Source: JAUSFM01 sp964343705 (GTDB lineage Archaea; Nanobdellota; Nanobdellia; Woesearchaeales; UBA12501). Taken from it: a stretch of DNA of 64,000 nt. Below are positions 8,389 to 17,189 of the stretch, piece after piece (the stretch's first letter is position 1; each line of letters opens with the position of its first letter). The notes under the pieces were generated by a model that worked only from the letters and a program-made list of their open reading frames with translations, was not told the origin of the DNA and made no database searches. The stretch lies in contig CAYFJX010000006.1 of the NCBI GenBank assembly GCA_964343705.1, forward strand, positions 62,001 to 126,000, written 5' to 3'. The translations under genes and the position numbers were made by a program.

Positions 8389-8583
8389 ATGAAATATGAT
8401 AAAAACTGCGCACTCAAAGTTGGAGCAGCTGTCTTTGGCATTGTAGCATTTGTACATGCTCTACGCCTGGTACAAGGCTGGGACGTGACTGTTGCAGGTC
8501 AATCCATATCAATGACAGTAAGTGGAATTGGCTTTGTGGTACTTGTAGGACTTAGTTACTGGTTCTGGAAGCTTGCTAAGTAG
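8389..8583 (+). CDS. Small two-helix membrane protein
   Basis: The 64-residue product starts at ATG 8389 behind an AAGGTG Shine-Dalgarno at 8378-8383. Two transmembrane segments are visible (VGAAVFGIVAFVHAL and GIGFVVLVGLSYWFW). Layout and size parallel the gene just upstream, suggesting the two work together or arose from similar small membrane proteins. The stop is TAG. Function unknown. Confidence 0.7.
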   Translation: MKYDKNCALKVGAAVFGIVAFVHALRLVQGWDVTVAGQSISMTVSGIGFVVLVGLSYWFWKLAK

Positions 8584-8587
8584 ATAA

Positions 8588-9064
8588 TTACTTGCTAAGT
8601 TGTAACATCTCTTCCACTACTTGTAATGCAATCTCCCTCTTACTTGGAAATGCAGCTATGGAAAGCCGTACGTGATAGCAGTCTCCACTATCTGTGAGTT
8701 CATACACTCCTTGCATAAGTTCTTGTTTCTTAAACCGCAGAAAAAAATGTAATTGTTCATCTAAACGAGTCCGTCGTTGCTTACTGATAAGTTCTTTTTG
8801 TTCTTGTGATAGTGTACTCAGTAAATTAGTTAGAAATGCTTTGCAGAGCTTTTGTTTATCAAGATACAGCTCGCATATCTGAATTTTTTCATTGTTAAAC
8901 CCTGTTGCAGCTGAACACTTAATTACCACTCTCTTTTTAGGGTCTTCATCAGCAAACGCTGTTTTGTTAAGTCCAGAAAGCTGTTGTAATCCTTCTTGTA
9001 TTGCTTGCTTATCCTCTCCAGGCTTTACAAAAACTCTGAGAGTCACATTATGTATATGCTTCAT
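8588..9064 (-). CDS. RNA-binding protein of the COG1325 (exosome-associated) type
   Basis: The 158-residue protein begins at ATG 9064, the leaderless distance from the AT box at 9080-9095; a TTG four codons upstream is less likely. The order of blocks (VTLRVFVKPGED, then a KCSAATGF-type middle, then LHFFLRFKKQELMQG and VRLSIAAFPSKRE) matches the archaeal RNA-binding family predicted to act with the exosome. It is probably an RNA-processing accessory factor in the cytoplasm. It is transcribed divergently from the presenilin homologue. Confidence 0.7.
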   Translation of the reverse strand: MKHIHNVTLRVFVKPGEDKQAIQEGLQQLSGLNKTAFADEDPKKRVVIKCSAATGFNNEKIQICELYLDKQKLCKAFLTNLLSTLSQEQKELISKQRRTRLDEQLHFFLRFKKQELMQGVYELTDSGDCYHVRLSIAAFPSKREIALQVVEEMLQLSK

Positions 9065-9079
9065 ATAATGTAACAAAAT

Positions 9080-9095
9080 CTAAATATTTAAATAG
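9080..9095. promoter_or_regulatory. Shared palindromic AT box between divergent genes
   Basis: The near-palindrome ctaaatatttaaatag can be read as a TATA box on both strands: about 24 nt before ATG 9064 on the minus strand and about 28 nt before ATG 9117 on the plus strand. It therefore probably directs both transcripts and decides both start codons. Confidence 0.5.
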
Positions 9096-9116
9096 TTTCG
9101 TATGCCCAATCAGGGT

Positions 9117-10070
9117 ATGAAACATTCACTACAAGTCACTCTTATTATTATTGCTTTGTTTGTTGTGACTCAGCTTGTTGGTCTTGTTACAGTAAGTCAA
9201 CATATTCAACTAGATACCAATGAAGCTGGTGAAGTAATAATTTCTCATCCTGAAACAGTTCTTGGTGAACCAATGGAGCTAGAAGAAGAACAAAAAAGTC
9301 TCTCTTTTCTCTATATTGTCGCAGGTGTCTTCATAGGAACCTTACTCTTGCTGTTATTCATTAAATTTAATGTGAAAAGCGTTTGGAAATACTGGTTTCT
9401 ACTCGCAGTTATTATGACTCTTGCAGTGTTTTTTGGTGTCTATCTTGATTTTACTGTAGCGTTTCTCCTTGCACTAATTCTTGCTTGGTGGAAGATATTT
9501 AGGCCAAACCCTTACATCCATAACCTCACAGAAATTTTTGTGTACACAGGTATAACTCTTATTTTCCTACCGATACTTAATCTTAAATCAGTGATCATAC
9601 TTCTTGTTTTAATCTCTCTTTATGACATGTATGCAGTGTGGCAATCTAAGCATATGATTAAATTAGCTAAGTTTCAAACAAAATCACAAGTCTTTGCAGG
9701 ATTGTTTATTCCATATGGTAAAAATGCACGTGCAAAAACAAGCATCAAACAAGCTCCCAAAAAAGCAAAGTCACGTAAAACTAAGGGAAAAATGGTGACT
9801 CGCACAGTAAAAAACGCAGTGCTTGGCGGGGGGGACATTGCATTTCCTCTTTTATTCTCTGCAACAGTCATGGAATTTTTGTTAAAAACAGCAGGAATGG
9901 CAAAACCATTTGCTCTTGGCTTGACAGGGATTATTACTTTCACAACTGCATCTGCATTGTTTCTTTTATTGTACCTTGCACAAGAAGATAAGTTCTATCC
10001 AGCAATGCCTTTTGTTTCAGCAGGGTGTTTCCTTGGTTTAGGTATAATATGGCTTGGCTGGCTGTTGTGA
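9117..10070 (+). CDS. Presenilin/signal-peptide-peptidase-type intramembrane aspartyl protease
   Basis: The 317-residue protein has about nine hydrophobic segments and the three signatures of the A22 family: the YD motif in ISLYDMYAVW (Asp ~170), the GxGD motif in LGGGDIAFPL (Asp ~240), and a PAL-type motif written PAMP (~295-298) near the C-terminus. A basic cytosolic loop (KQAPKKAKSRKTKGK) separates the two catalytic helices, as in archaeal presenilin homologues. It would cleave membrane-spanning peptides within the lipid bilayer, for example leftover signal peptides. ATG 9117 is preferred over 9102 because of its distance from the AT box. The Leu-to-Met change in PAL is mild. Confidence 0.88.
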   Translation: MKHSLQVTLIIIALFVVTQLVGLVTVSQHIQLDTNEAGEVIISHPETVLGEPMELEEEQKSLSFLYIVAGVFIGTLLLLLFIKFNVKSVWKYWFLLAVIMTLAVFFGVYLDFTVAFLLALILAWWKIFRPNPYIHNLTEIFVYTGITLIFLPILNLKSVIILLVLISLYDMYAVWQSKHMIKLAKFQTKSQVFAGLFIPYGKNARAKTSIKQAPKKAKSRKTKGKMVTRTVKNAVLGGGDIAFPLLFSATVMEFLLKTAGMAKPFALGLTGIITFTTASALFLLLYLAQEDKFYPAMPFVSAGCFLGLGIIWLGWLL

Positions 10071-10122
10071 ACATAAACTATATAAAACAAAACAGCTTTA
10101 TTTCAAAAAACAGGTGATACTA

Positions 10123-10329
10123 ATGGCAGGCAAACGATTTCGTGCAGCTCCTCTTTCAAACAGCTTCTTTTTTACAGCACTCATGGGTTTTATACTTACA
10201 GCAATCTATTACCAATTTGGTGGGCTCAACAAAGACTTTGCTTTTACCTTCATGCTTTTATTTGGGATTATGTTTGTAGCAAGTCTTATTTCAATGTCTA
10301 AAGCCCCCATTGAAAACTTTACAGAATAA
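10123..10329 (+). CDS. Small two-helix membrane protein
   Basis: The 68-residue product starts at ATG 10123, six bases after the Shine-Dalgarno AGGTGAT. It has two transmembrane segments (FFFTALMGFILTAIYYQF and FAFTFMLLFGIMFVASLI) with a basic N-terminus. A TATA box (ctatataaaac, 10079-10089) lies upstream, so it has its own promoter after the protease gene. No family recognised. Confidence 0.65.
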   Translation: MAGKRFRAAPLSNSFFFTALMGFILTAIYYQFGGLNKDFAFTFMLLFGIMFVASLISMSKAPIENFTE

Positions 10330-10392
10330 CTCTACACCACAACCTTTTTATACAATAATGAATTGCCCCTTGTTAGTACAGGTGTTAAAAAA

Positions 10393-11295
10393 ATGAGGTT
10401 ACAACGATTACTACCAATTTGTATGATTCTACTTCTTGTTATAACTATCCTATCTGGATGTAAACTACAATCTAAACCAGAATCAGCAGAAAAAGTTGCT
10501 GAGCCAATTGAACAAGAAGCAGCAGAGGATGTAGAAGAACTTCCAGCTGAAGAAGAAAAACCAGCTGAACCAGTTGTCGAAGCTCCAACAGAGCCAGAGC
10601 CTGAACCTGAACAAGAAGCAGAAGAGCCAGCTGCAGAACCTGAACCAACTCCAGAACCAACTCCAGAACCAACTCCGGAACCAGCAGTGGAAGCTCCTGC
10701 AGAGCCAGCTCCAGAACCTGAAAGTTCATCAAGTGCTCCAGCAGATGACAGAGTTCAAGCACTGCAAGCAAAACACGAAAAAACAAACAGTTACAGTTTT
10801 TATTATGCAACCTCAGAAAATTGGAACTTGCTAAGAGACCAATACTTTGTCAAAGGTGACAACATAAAAGTAAGTCTGTACGAGCCAAACCAATGGACAA
10901 AAAAAGACTATTATGATACTGTCTATCTAAACCTAAAAACAAAAACTGCAGAAGCGTATTGTGAATCACGTGATCCTGTGCGGTGTTCAGACAAGGACAA
11001 GATGTATGAGGTTTCCTACGCTGATTATTCCATAAAAACCCCTACTGCTTGGATGGCGGGTCTTCCTTCAGATGCCCACGTTGTTGGTTCTGAACAATTT
11101 GATAGTAGGCCAGCACTTGTATTTGAGTATGCACGGGATGATGGTGCAACTGTTCGTATCTCAGCTGACAAGTTTTCAGGCACTCCAGTCCGTGTGGTCG
11201 TCTACATGGGTGAAGTTGAAAATGTCGTTGAACGATATGTGTTTAAGGAGCTTTCAATTAACTCAGTTAAGTCATCTGATGTTTTGAAATCCTAG
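10393..11295 (+). CDS. Lipoprotein with Pro-Glu stalk
   Basis: The 300-residue protein starts at ATG 10393 behind AGGTGT; an upstream TTG is rejected because it lies too close to the TATA box at 10344-10352. It has a signal peptide ending in the lipobox LSGC, a ~95-residue Glu/Pro/Ala-rich stalk containing PEPTPEPTPEP repeats, and a C-terminal ~170-residue domain (from VQALQAKHEKTNSYSF) of alternating strands. The domain plan is that of an outward-facing domain held away from the membrane, resembling LolA/LppX-like lipoprotein folds in outline only. Function unknown. Confidence 0.75.
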   Translation: MRLQRLLPICMILLLVITILSGCKLQSKPESAEKVAEPIEQEAAEDVEELPAEEEKPAEPVVEAPTEPEPEPEQEAEEPAAEPEPTPEPTPEPTPEPAVEAPAEPAPEPESSSSAPADDRVQALQAKHEKTNSYSFYYATSENWNLLRDQYFVKGDNIKVSLYEPNQWTKKDYYDTVYLNLKTKTAEAYCESRDPVRCSDKDKMYEVSYADYSIKTPTAWMAGLPSDAHVVGSEQFDSRPALVFEYARDDGATVRISADKFSGTPVRVVVYMGEVENVVERYVFKELSINSVKSSDVLKS

Positions 11296-11393
11296 GCTGC
11301 TCTTTTCTAAATGGCAAAACCAGAACATTTATATAAGATACATCCCAGTATTTTTAAAGAGTACATTGGAGTTTAGCAAAAAAGAGGTATCTC

Positions 11394-12374
11394 ATGGTAG
11401 GTTCACATCATAAGAAAAAAGTCACACTTATCAACTCTATCATAGGCCTGTGTCTTCTAATCGTTGTTCTTATTCTCGTTGCAAACGTGGTTAAAGTTCC
11501 TTATGAAAAAAGTGAATCATACACAGTAGAAGAAGAATATGAGGCGGTTGAAGTATACACTAGTGCTGAAGAATACGAAGTTAAGCTACCTTACCTTGAT
11601 TATGAAGAAACCACTGAAGAAATTGCGATTGGTACACCAAGCGAATTGTTAGATCCACGACCAACACAAAATCCTTCAGATTGTTACCTAATACCTTACA
11701 ACTTCACTGTAAATTATAGCCAGCCCGCAACAGAACACAACAAGTATGATCCGGTTACTAAAGCAGGATATTATGCAGGTGCTGTTCGAATTATGGCAAC
11801 TATTTGTAACAATGAACGGATTCGTAGAGGTATGTCAACTGACTTAAAAGTCTGTAATTATTTTGGAGATACAAAGGTTGACTGTATTGATAGTTTGAAA
11901 ACACACGTTGCTGGAGGCTCATGCGTAAAACGAATGCTCAGATGGAATACTGCTTTTGACCCTCAAAAACATATTAAACTAGAAATGGGAACTGTCTCAA
12001 GTAAAATGGTATGTAAAACTAATTACGTTAGTAGAGGACGTGAAGGAAAAGATGAGTACACAGCTATTTCACGAATACCATACGATATAAAGTTTAACCG
12101 ATTTATTGTGGATAAAAGTCCACGTATAAAAACACAAAGTGGCTACTTTGCAGTTCCAAGGTCTCGAGAAAACTTCTTTGCAGATGAAGTTGCAAGCGCT
12201 GTCAAGCGAAAAGTTACTGAAGTTGTTAAGTACAGGACTGAAACGCGAGAACGGCCTGTTGAACGCAATCGGACTGTAACCAAAACAAGAACAGTGGAAA
12301 AAGAAAGACCTGTAACAGGTTACCGATCCTTGTGGCAACACATTATGGTTCGTATAGCAGAAATGCAAAATTAA
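11394..12374 (+). CDS. Membrane-anchored protein with repeat-like charged flanks, unknown function
   Basis: The 326-residue protein has a GAGGTAT Shine-Dalgarno before ATG 11394 and a TATA box (tttatataag) at 11328-11337. One N-terminal membrane helix (IIGLCLLIVVLILVANVV) is followed by a Tyr/Glu-rich segment (SYTVEEEYEAVEVYTSAEEYEV), a cysteine-containing middle domain (at least five Cys between residues 95 and 205) and a basic C-terminal segment with alternating RTVTKTRTVEKERPVT. The opposite charges of the two flanking segments suggest they could pair. The stop overlaps the next, convergent gene by four bases. No family recognised. Confidence 0.65.
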   Translation: MVGSHHKKKVTLINSIIGLCLLIVVLILVANVVKVPYEKSESYTVEEEYEAVEVYTSAEEYEVKLPYLDYEETTEEIAIGTPSELLDPRPTQNPSDCYLIPYNFTVNYSQPATEHNKYDPVTKAGYYAGAVRIMATICNNERIRRGMSTDLKVCNYFGDTKVDCIDSLKTHVAGGSCVKRMLRWNTAFDPQKHIKLEMGTVSSKMVCKTNYVSRGREGKDEYTAISRIPYDIKFNRFIVDKSPRIKTQSGYFAVPRSRENFFADEVASAVKRKVTEVVKYRTETRERPVERNRTVTKTRTVEKERPVTGYRSLWQHIMVRIAEMQN

Positions 12375-12661
12375 GACTTGTCAAACTTTTCTTTACACAA
12401 TGTGTCTTTCCAGAACACTACATGTGATGCCCTTTTGTCAAACAAACTCTGAGCTATGCGCACTACGTCTTGTTGTTGAGCAAATCCTTCTTTAGAAATT
12501 ACTTCCTTGGCATCTCTCAAGCACTCGCTGAACAAACGCTTGTTTTCTTGTCGTGCCTGTTCTTCCACTTGCTTTTCTTCTTCAGAACTAAGCACTATCT
12601 CTTCCCACTTAGGGTATGATCTTCCTTCTATATCCCGGGGGAATCGTTTTCCATGTGTCAT
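12371..12661 (-). CDS. Small charged alpha-helical protein, unknown function
   Basis: The 96-residue frame is rich in Lys, Glu and Arg and predicted helical in the middle (SSEEEKQVEEQARQENKRL). The opening, MTHGKRFPRDIEGRSYPKWEE, is non-random and looks like a conserved domain start. It is convergent with the upstream gene, overlapping by four bases. It has no membrane segment or known motif. Confidence 0.6.
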   Translation of the reverse strand: MTHGKRFPRDIEGRSYPKWEEIVLSSEEEKQVEEQARQENKRLFSECLRDAKEVISKEGFAQQQDVVRIAQSLFDKRASHVVFWKDTLCKEKFDKS

Positions 12662-12800
12662 GATTTTGAGGTGTTTTTGGCCTATTTAGGGATTTGTATC
12701 TTGTAATAGTTCTATTCTAACCCATACACAATAACCTGTTTTTACCTGTGCTACTAATTGCAAAAACTTTATATACGGCCTCTTTTTGCACTGAGAGTAG

Positions 12801-13469
12801 ATGACACGACCTGTACCATATAAGATTCGTATTGCACTTGCTCTGGTAGTACTGGTAGTTTTACTATCTGGTTGTCTACGACTTGAGCATTCTGGTCAAG
12901 TAACCAACTCAAAGCGTGTTGCAAAGTATGAACTTTCCAAGGTGGATATTTTTTCTCTTGAACAACCGTGGTCAGGTGAGGATGTATCTGTTTTTGGTGT
13001 GCAACTTGGGGACACTAAAGATGATGTTATTGAAAAAGTTGGACTACCTGATTTAAAGACTGAATATCCTGGTTCAACAAACTTTGAGTATAGTAGGGGA
13101 CTTGCAATGCCTAAGATTGGTTTGCTTTTCCACTTTACTGGTGATACACTTACTCGAATGACATTCAAAGAACCCTTTAACCGGTTTCTTCATGGTAAAA
13201 CAAAGATTGGGGCGCTTGACAAAGACGCTATTTACAGGGAATTCAAAGCACCATCCAAATTACAACTACTCACCTTTTTTACCATGTATACATACAAAGA
13301 TAAAGGTCTTGAAATCTTCTTAAATGGGAGAAAGATGAATGGCTTTAGCTTGGTATCTCAAGAAGGTATTACTGAGCTTGCTGAAACTCCTGAACGAAAC
13401 AAGAAGATTGCAAAACACCAAAAATTAGCACAGGTCAAAAAGGACGTGTTTGGCGAAGAAGCCGAGTAA
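12801..13469 (+). CDS. Lipoprotein with SmpA/BLIP-like domain hint
   Basis: The 222-residue protein has a signal peptide with lipobox LLSGC. The segment FGVQLGDTKDDVIEKVGLPD resembles the G-x-T-x-x-x-V-x-x-x-x-G-x-P motif of the SmpA/OmlA (BLIP-like) fold; the rest is not recognised. A TATA box (actttatatac, 12766-12776) lies 30 nt before the ATG and no Shine-Dalgarno is present, so the mRNA should be leaderless. The role is unknown; it is likely anchored on the outer face of the membrane. Confidence 0.65.
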   Translation: MTRPVPYKIRIALALVVLVVLLSGCLRLEHSGQVTNSKRVAKYELSKVDIFSLEQPWSGEDVSVFGVQLGDTKDDVIEKVGLPDLKTEYPGSTNFEYSRGLAMPKIGLLFHFTGDTLTRMTFKEPFNRFLHGKTKIGALDKDAIYREFKAPSKLQLLTFFTMYTYKDKGLEIFLNGRKMNGFSLVSQEGITELAETPERNKKIAKHQKLAQVKKDVFGEEAE

Positions 13470-13471
13470 AC

Positions 13472-14419
13472 TTATTCTGCGTATTGTTTTTTTACTTGTT
13501 CTCTAGGTTTTTCTAAATACTTATCTTTCACAAACTGGTACTGTCGTGTAGGATACCGTTGTCGAGCTTCCTCAATAGCCTGTTTGATTTCAACATGTGC
13601 GTGTACCACTTCATCTTCTGTTCGGGAGCCCTTAGCAACCACTTGTCCTCTCGGGTCAATAACCATGCTGCTGCCGTAAAAGTGAGTGTCTTTCAAACCA
13701 CCAAGGCCCTCTTGCCCAACACGATTTATCATAACAACATACACCTTATTATCATAGGCGCGCACGCGAGCTTCTGCTTCCCAAATGTATTCTGACGTTG
13801 CTGCCACTGTTGCAGCTGGAACAAACACCATATCTGCACCTCTTTCTTTTAACATGCTAAATCCTGCGCCAAAATGTCGGTCAAAACAAATATACACACC
13901 AACCTTGCCATGCTGTGTCTCAAAAACTGGCAGGCCTGTATTGCCTGGTGCAAAATACTCTTGCTCATTAAAACCCCAGCCATAAGGAATATGGATCTTT
14001 TGATACTTGCCAAGGAAATCACCATTAGCGTCAATTACAGCAGTGGTGTTGTAGTGTTGGTTGTTTTCTTCTTCATAAAAAGGCACAATAAGCACCATGT
14101 TGTGCTTGTGCGCAAGCTCCTGCATTTTTTGAATGGTTGGGCCGTGCTCATGCTCTGCAAACAAGGTCCATTGTTGCTTATTCCCTGGTACTGCTGGGAA
14201 AAATGGTCCTGCAAAGACTTCAGGCAAGCCCAGAACGTGCACTCCTTTCTGTGCTGCATCTGCAATAAGTTTTTCATATGTTTCAAAGGCTCGCTGTTTT
14301 AGCTGAGCAACAAGCTCAGGAGTCACTTGTTTATTATTGATTGCTTCTTTTTCATGCTCTTCCAAGTGTGTCTTTGCTTGGGCAGCTCCAAGAATTACTT
14401 TGTGCATTTCTGTAGTCAT
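13472..14419 (-). CDS. Carbon-nitrogen hydrolase (N-carbamoylputrescine amidase-like)
   Basis: The 315-residue protein has the nitrilase-superfamily triad: Glu67 (GLPEVFAGPF), Lys141 (KYQKIHIP) and Cys178 (VYICFDRHF). The surroundings of the Cys and the segment YGWGFNEQEYFAPGN resemble N-carbamoylputrescine amidase and beta-ureidopropionase, enzymes that release CO2 and NH3 from N-carbamoyl amines in polyamine or pyrimidine breakdown. No polyamine gene is next to it, so the substrate stays open. A TATA-like box (cacatataaac, about 14437-14447 on the minus strand) precedes it. It is convergent with the lipoprotein gene, two bases apart. Confidence 0.85.
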   Translation of the reverse strand: MTTEMHKVILGAAQAKTHLEEHEKEAINNKQVTPELVAQLKQRAFETYEKLIADAAQKGVHVLGLPEVFAGPFFPAVPGNKQQWTLFAEHEHGPTIQKMQELAHKHNMVLIVPFYEEENNQHYNTTAVIDANGDFLGKYQKIHIPYGWGFNEQEYFAPGNTGLPVFETQHGKVGVYICFDRHFGAGFSMLKERGADMVFVPAATVAATSEYIWEAEARVRAYDNKVYVVMINRVGQEGLGGLKDTHFYGSSMVIDPRGQVVAKGSRTEDEVVHAHVEIKQAIEEARQRYPTRQYQFVKDKYLEKPREQVKKQYAE

Positions 14420-14475
14420 ACAAAAAAGAAAAATGAGGTTGTTTATATGTGTATGGTCTTTATGCAGGGAAATAC

Positions 14476-17097
14476 TTAAATTCCTTTCTTTTTCTCCATC
14501 AAAGCACTTGGTGACTCACCACCATGCCAGGTAAATCGTGGACGAACCTGCATAGAATACATGCGCTCATTAGTATCATCAAACATAACACATGCACCAT
14601 GTGAACGGGGAAGATTGTTAATATGGCCGTCAAGACCCTCACGCATGTAACTCTGCATTAGCATACCCAGAGCTTCAACATCTAATCGGGCAGTGATACG
14701 ATGGCTCAATACAGTATCAGACTGGGTCATGACATCTGTGTGAATTTTTCCTGGTTGTTGCGTTGCAAGAATTAGTGAAATTCCTGGTTGTCGACCTTCA
14801 CGAAGAATAGTTACTAGTGGTTCAGTGGCTGGGTTTGAACCAGTGCGGGGCAGGAATTCGTGCGCCTCGTCAATAACCAGCCAAACCAAGGGCATTTTAC
14901 GTTTCTGTTTTGCAACATCATCACTAAAATAATGCATTGAACTTTTTAGTTGGTCATGCTCTTCTTTTTTCCGAGCAACCATACGTTGTATAAACAATTT
15001 TTGTGCAACAAGGCCAACAATAAGGTGTTTAATTTTCCAGCCACCAGGCATGGTTGCATAACAGCTCACGTCAAGAACAGTAACCTTGCCACCAAGCGCA
15101 AGCTCGTTAAGTCCAGTACCTTTCATGCCTTTTTCAGCAAACAAGCCCCAACCTTTAGTTGTCATAAAACGGTTTACTGCCGCATCTCGAGCGTTTTTGT
15201 CAGCGTCCTTGTCAGCTTTTAATGCAGCTATAATATCGTCAATGGTAAAAAGATCTTCCTTATCGCGCAGTTCATGAATAGTTCGCTCAATAAGAATGCT
15301 TGTGGGGTTATTGGGGTCAAGCTCAAAGGTCATTTGCCAATCACTACTATCGAGCTCGCTTGCATTCATTGAAAAAGGATAATCAGTGGGGATACCTTCT
15401 TTTTTGTATTGCTCAAAATACTTGTATGGTGTGAATATTTTAACATCCAAGCCTTGACCTTTGAAGCCCCACTCTGCCAAGAGTTTAGTGTCTTTTTTGT
15501 TAGGGTATTTCATGGTCCAATAAATCCCCATGGTGTCAAGTAGGATAAAAGAAAGATTTTGTCGTACACTCATATCTAGGCTTGCCATACCCTCGGTTAT
15601 AGCTCCCATTGTGTATGAATTATGAACAATAATGTCATTAGCAACGAAGTTATGTGTTTCTGGGACGGTGAGGTCATACACTATAAAACTTCCTTCTAGG
15701 AATTCCAAAGAGACTATTTCATCCCAAAAAATATCGGAACAAGCAAATTTCTCTAGGAGTTCTGATTCATCAGCTCTTGCTATTTGTAATAGCTTCTGTC
15801 GTGATGGTGAATATCGTGTGCTTTCTCGCAAAGCTTTTGGATGCTTATAACCTATTTTTCTGCCAATTTCAGCCCAGCTATTTGGCCTATACAAATCCCA
15901 AATCTCCTTAGGGATAGTGTCTACATTAGGGTTGCGTACAATCTTAATGCTTTCTTGTAGGGCGATTGCAGCTTTTTCCTCTTTTATTCCATAAAATCCT
16001 ATCTCTGTTATGAACGTACTCACATGTTCTCCAGAACATACCAACTCATTTGTTGGTACATATTTTTCTCTATATTTTACTGTCTTTTTTCTTATCCTGG
16101 AAACAATACCAAAACGTGACAATAAATGTTGGACCTGATTTATAAGTTCATCTGAAGAAGAACAGTAACTCACAAACCAGTGTCCTTGTTTTTTGTAAAT
16201 GGTCCCATCACATGAAAAAAGGCGATTAAGAAACAAGCTAATTTGCCTTTTGGGGAGTGTAAAAATCTCTTTAGGGATAAACTTTTGCAATGAATTCTTT
16301 CCATAGAGGTTCATAATTTCAAGCCATTTGCGTAAAGAAGATTTGTGTTCAAAAATACTCCCTTGAGAGAATCTACCTTTTGCATCTCTTTCTGCTTTTT
16401 CAGTTGAACGCGGTTTATGTTCAATAACTCGGAAACAGCTTTCTTTTGAATGTTTTTTAATAACGAGATTTTTATCAAAATCAAGAATCGAATCTTTAAA
16501 TTCTCCAACAATCTTTTCATCTTTATTTGAAAAAAGAACAAATCCATTTCCAAGATGTCCTTCTGCAATTAGATATGCTAATAATTTTACTTTGCTTTCT
16601 TTAAGGAGTGTATCACCAAACGCCTCTATTTTTCTTGGTGTGGCAATTCGAGCTCCGAGATGTAATTTTTCAGCAGGCATCCACCCTTTTACTGTTAAAA
16701 GAGGGTGTTCAGGTGTTACTTTGATTTTTTTACCGCTTCTAAGGGTTAGTTCTAATAGTTTGTTTACAGGTCGTTTATAGAAATGGCTTTTTGAACCTTC
16801 TTTAATCTTAAACTCATTATTTAGCGTGAAAATTCCTTTTTTATCATTTTCTAAGTCTTTTATGGACACTTGTGCTCCATCAGAGAGGGTAATGAGTGTA
16901 TCTCCATGCAGGCACTTACCCGCTCCTCGCTTACCACAAATAAAGAAAACATGCGCTCGGCACACATCCAAGTAGATTTTGTTGGCAAGAGACACATTAC
17001 GCCCCATTTGGATGTATTGTTTTCCTAATAGAACAGTTCCTAACGTACCAAACTTCTCCTTATCGCCTTTAGTGCGACCTACAATCACATCATGCAT
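14476..17097 (-). CDS. HerA-type ATPase interrupted by an intein
   Basis: The 873-codon frame encodes a 441-residue ATPase split by a 432-residue intein (residues 62-493). The extein P-loop is GKRGAGK followed, after the intein, by S494 (SYTMGAI). The Walker B segment is VWLVIDEAHEFLP, and motifs such as LREGRQPGISLILATQQPG and SHRITARLD belong to HerA/FtsK-like hexameric DNA translocases. Family members act in DNA end processing with NurA or in DNA transfer; no nurA is in the window. It lacks the long N-terminal HAS barrel, with only ~50 residues before the P-loop. A TATA box at 17121-17130 (minus strand) precedes ATG 17097 by the leaderless distance. Without splicing the ATPase would be inactive. 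Confidence 0.88.
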   Translation of the reverse strand: MHDVIVGRTKGDKEKFGTLGTVLLGKQYIQMGRNVSLANKIYLDVCRAHVFFICGKRGAGKCLHGDTLITLSDGAQVSIKDLENDKKGIFTLNNEFKIKEGSKSHFYKRPVNKLLELTLRSGKKIKVTPEHPLLTVKGWMPAEKLHLGARIATPRKIEAFGDTLLKESKVKLLAYLIAEGHLGNGFVLFSNKDEKIVGEFKDSILDFDKNLVIKKHSKESCFRVIEHKPRSTEKAERDAKGRFSQGSIFEHKSSLRKWLEIMNLYGKNSLQKFIPKEIFTLPKRQISLFLNRLFSCDGTIYKKQGHWFVSYCSSSDELINQVQHLLSRFGIVSRIRKKTVKYREKYVPTNELVCSGEHVSTFITEIGFYGIKEEKAAIALQESIKIVRNPNVDTIPKEIWDLYRPNSWAEIGRKIGYKHPKALRESTRYSPSRQKLLQIARADESELLEKFACSDIFWDEIVSLEFLEGSFIVYDLTVPETHNFVANDIIVHNSYTMGAITEGMASLDMSVRQNLSFILLDTMGIYWTMKYPNKKDTKLLAEWGFKGQGLDVKIFTPYKYFEQYKKEGIPTDYPFSMNASELDSSDWQMTFELDPNNPTSILIERTIHELRDKEDLFTIDDIIAALKADKDADKNARDAAVNRFMTTKGWGLFAEKGMKGTGLNELALGGKVTVLDVSCYATMPGGWKIKHLIVGLVAQKLFIQRMVARKKEEHDQLKSSMHYFSDDVAKQKRKMPLVWLVIDEAHEFLPRTGSNPATEPLVTILREGRQPGISLILATQQPGKIHTDVMTQSDTVLSHRITARLDVEALGMLMQSYMREGLDGHINNLPRSHGACVMFDDTNERMYSMQVRPRFTWHGGESPSALMEKKKGI
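15619..16914 (-). mobile_element. Intein with LAGLIDADG endonuclease in the HerA P-loop
   Basis: The element starts with Cys (CLHGDTLITL, block A), has a block B TPEHPLL, and ends VANDIIVHN followed by the extein Ser. Those are the N- and C-terminal splicing junctions. Two LAGLIDADG helices, LLAYLIAEGHLG and FLNRLFSCDGTIY, show a homing endonuclease domain between the splicing blocks. At 432 residues it is a full-size bifunctional intein. It sits between the Lys and the Ser of the P-loop, one of the most conserved sites for intein insertion in ATPases. Confidence 0.92.
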
Positions 17098-17189
17098 GTA
17101 CTCTCAAGGCGTTCATACGGATATAAAGCTTTGTCAATATCACCCAGTAGTACTCAAAGCTTAAAAACCATAGCACCTTGGCATTCCTT

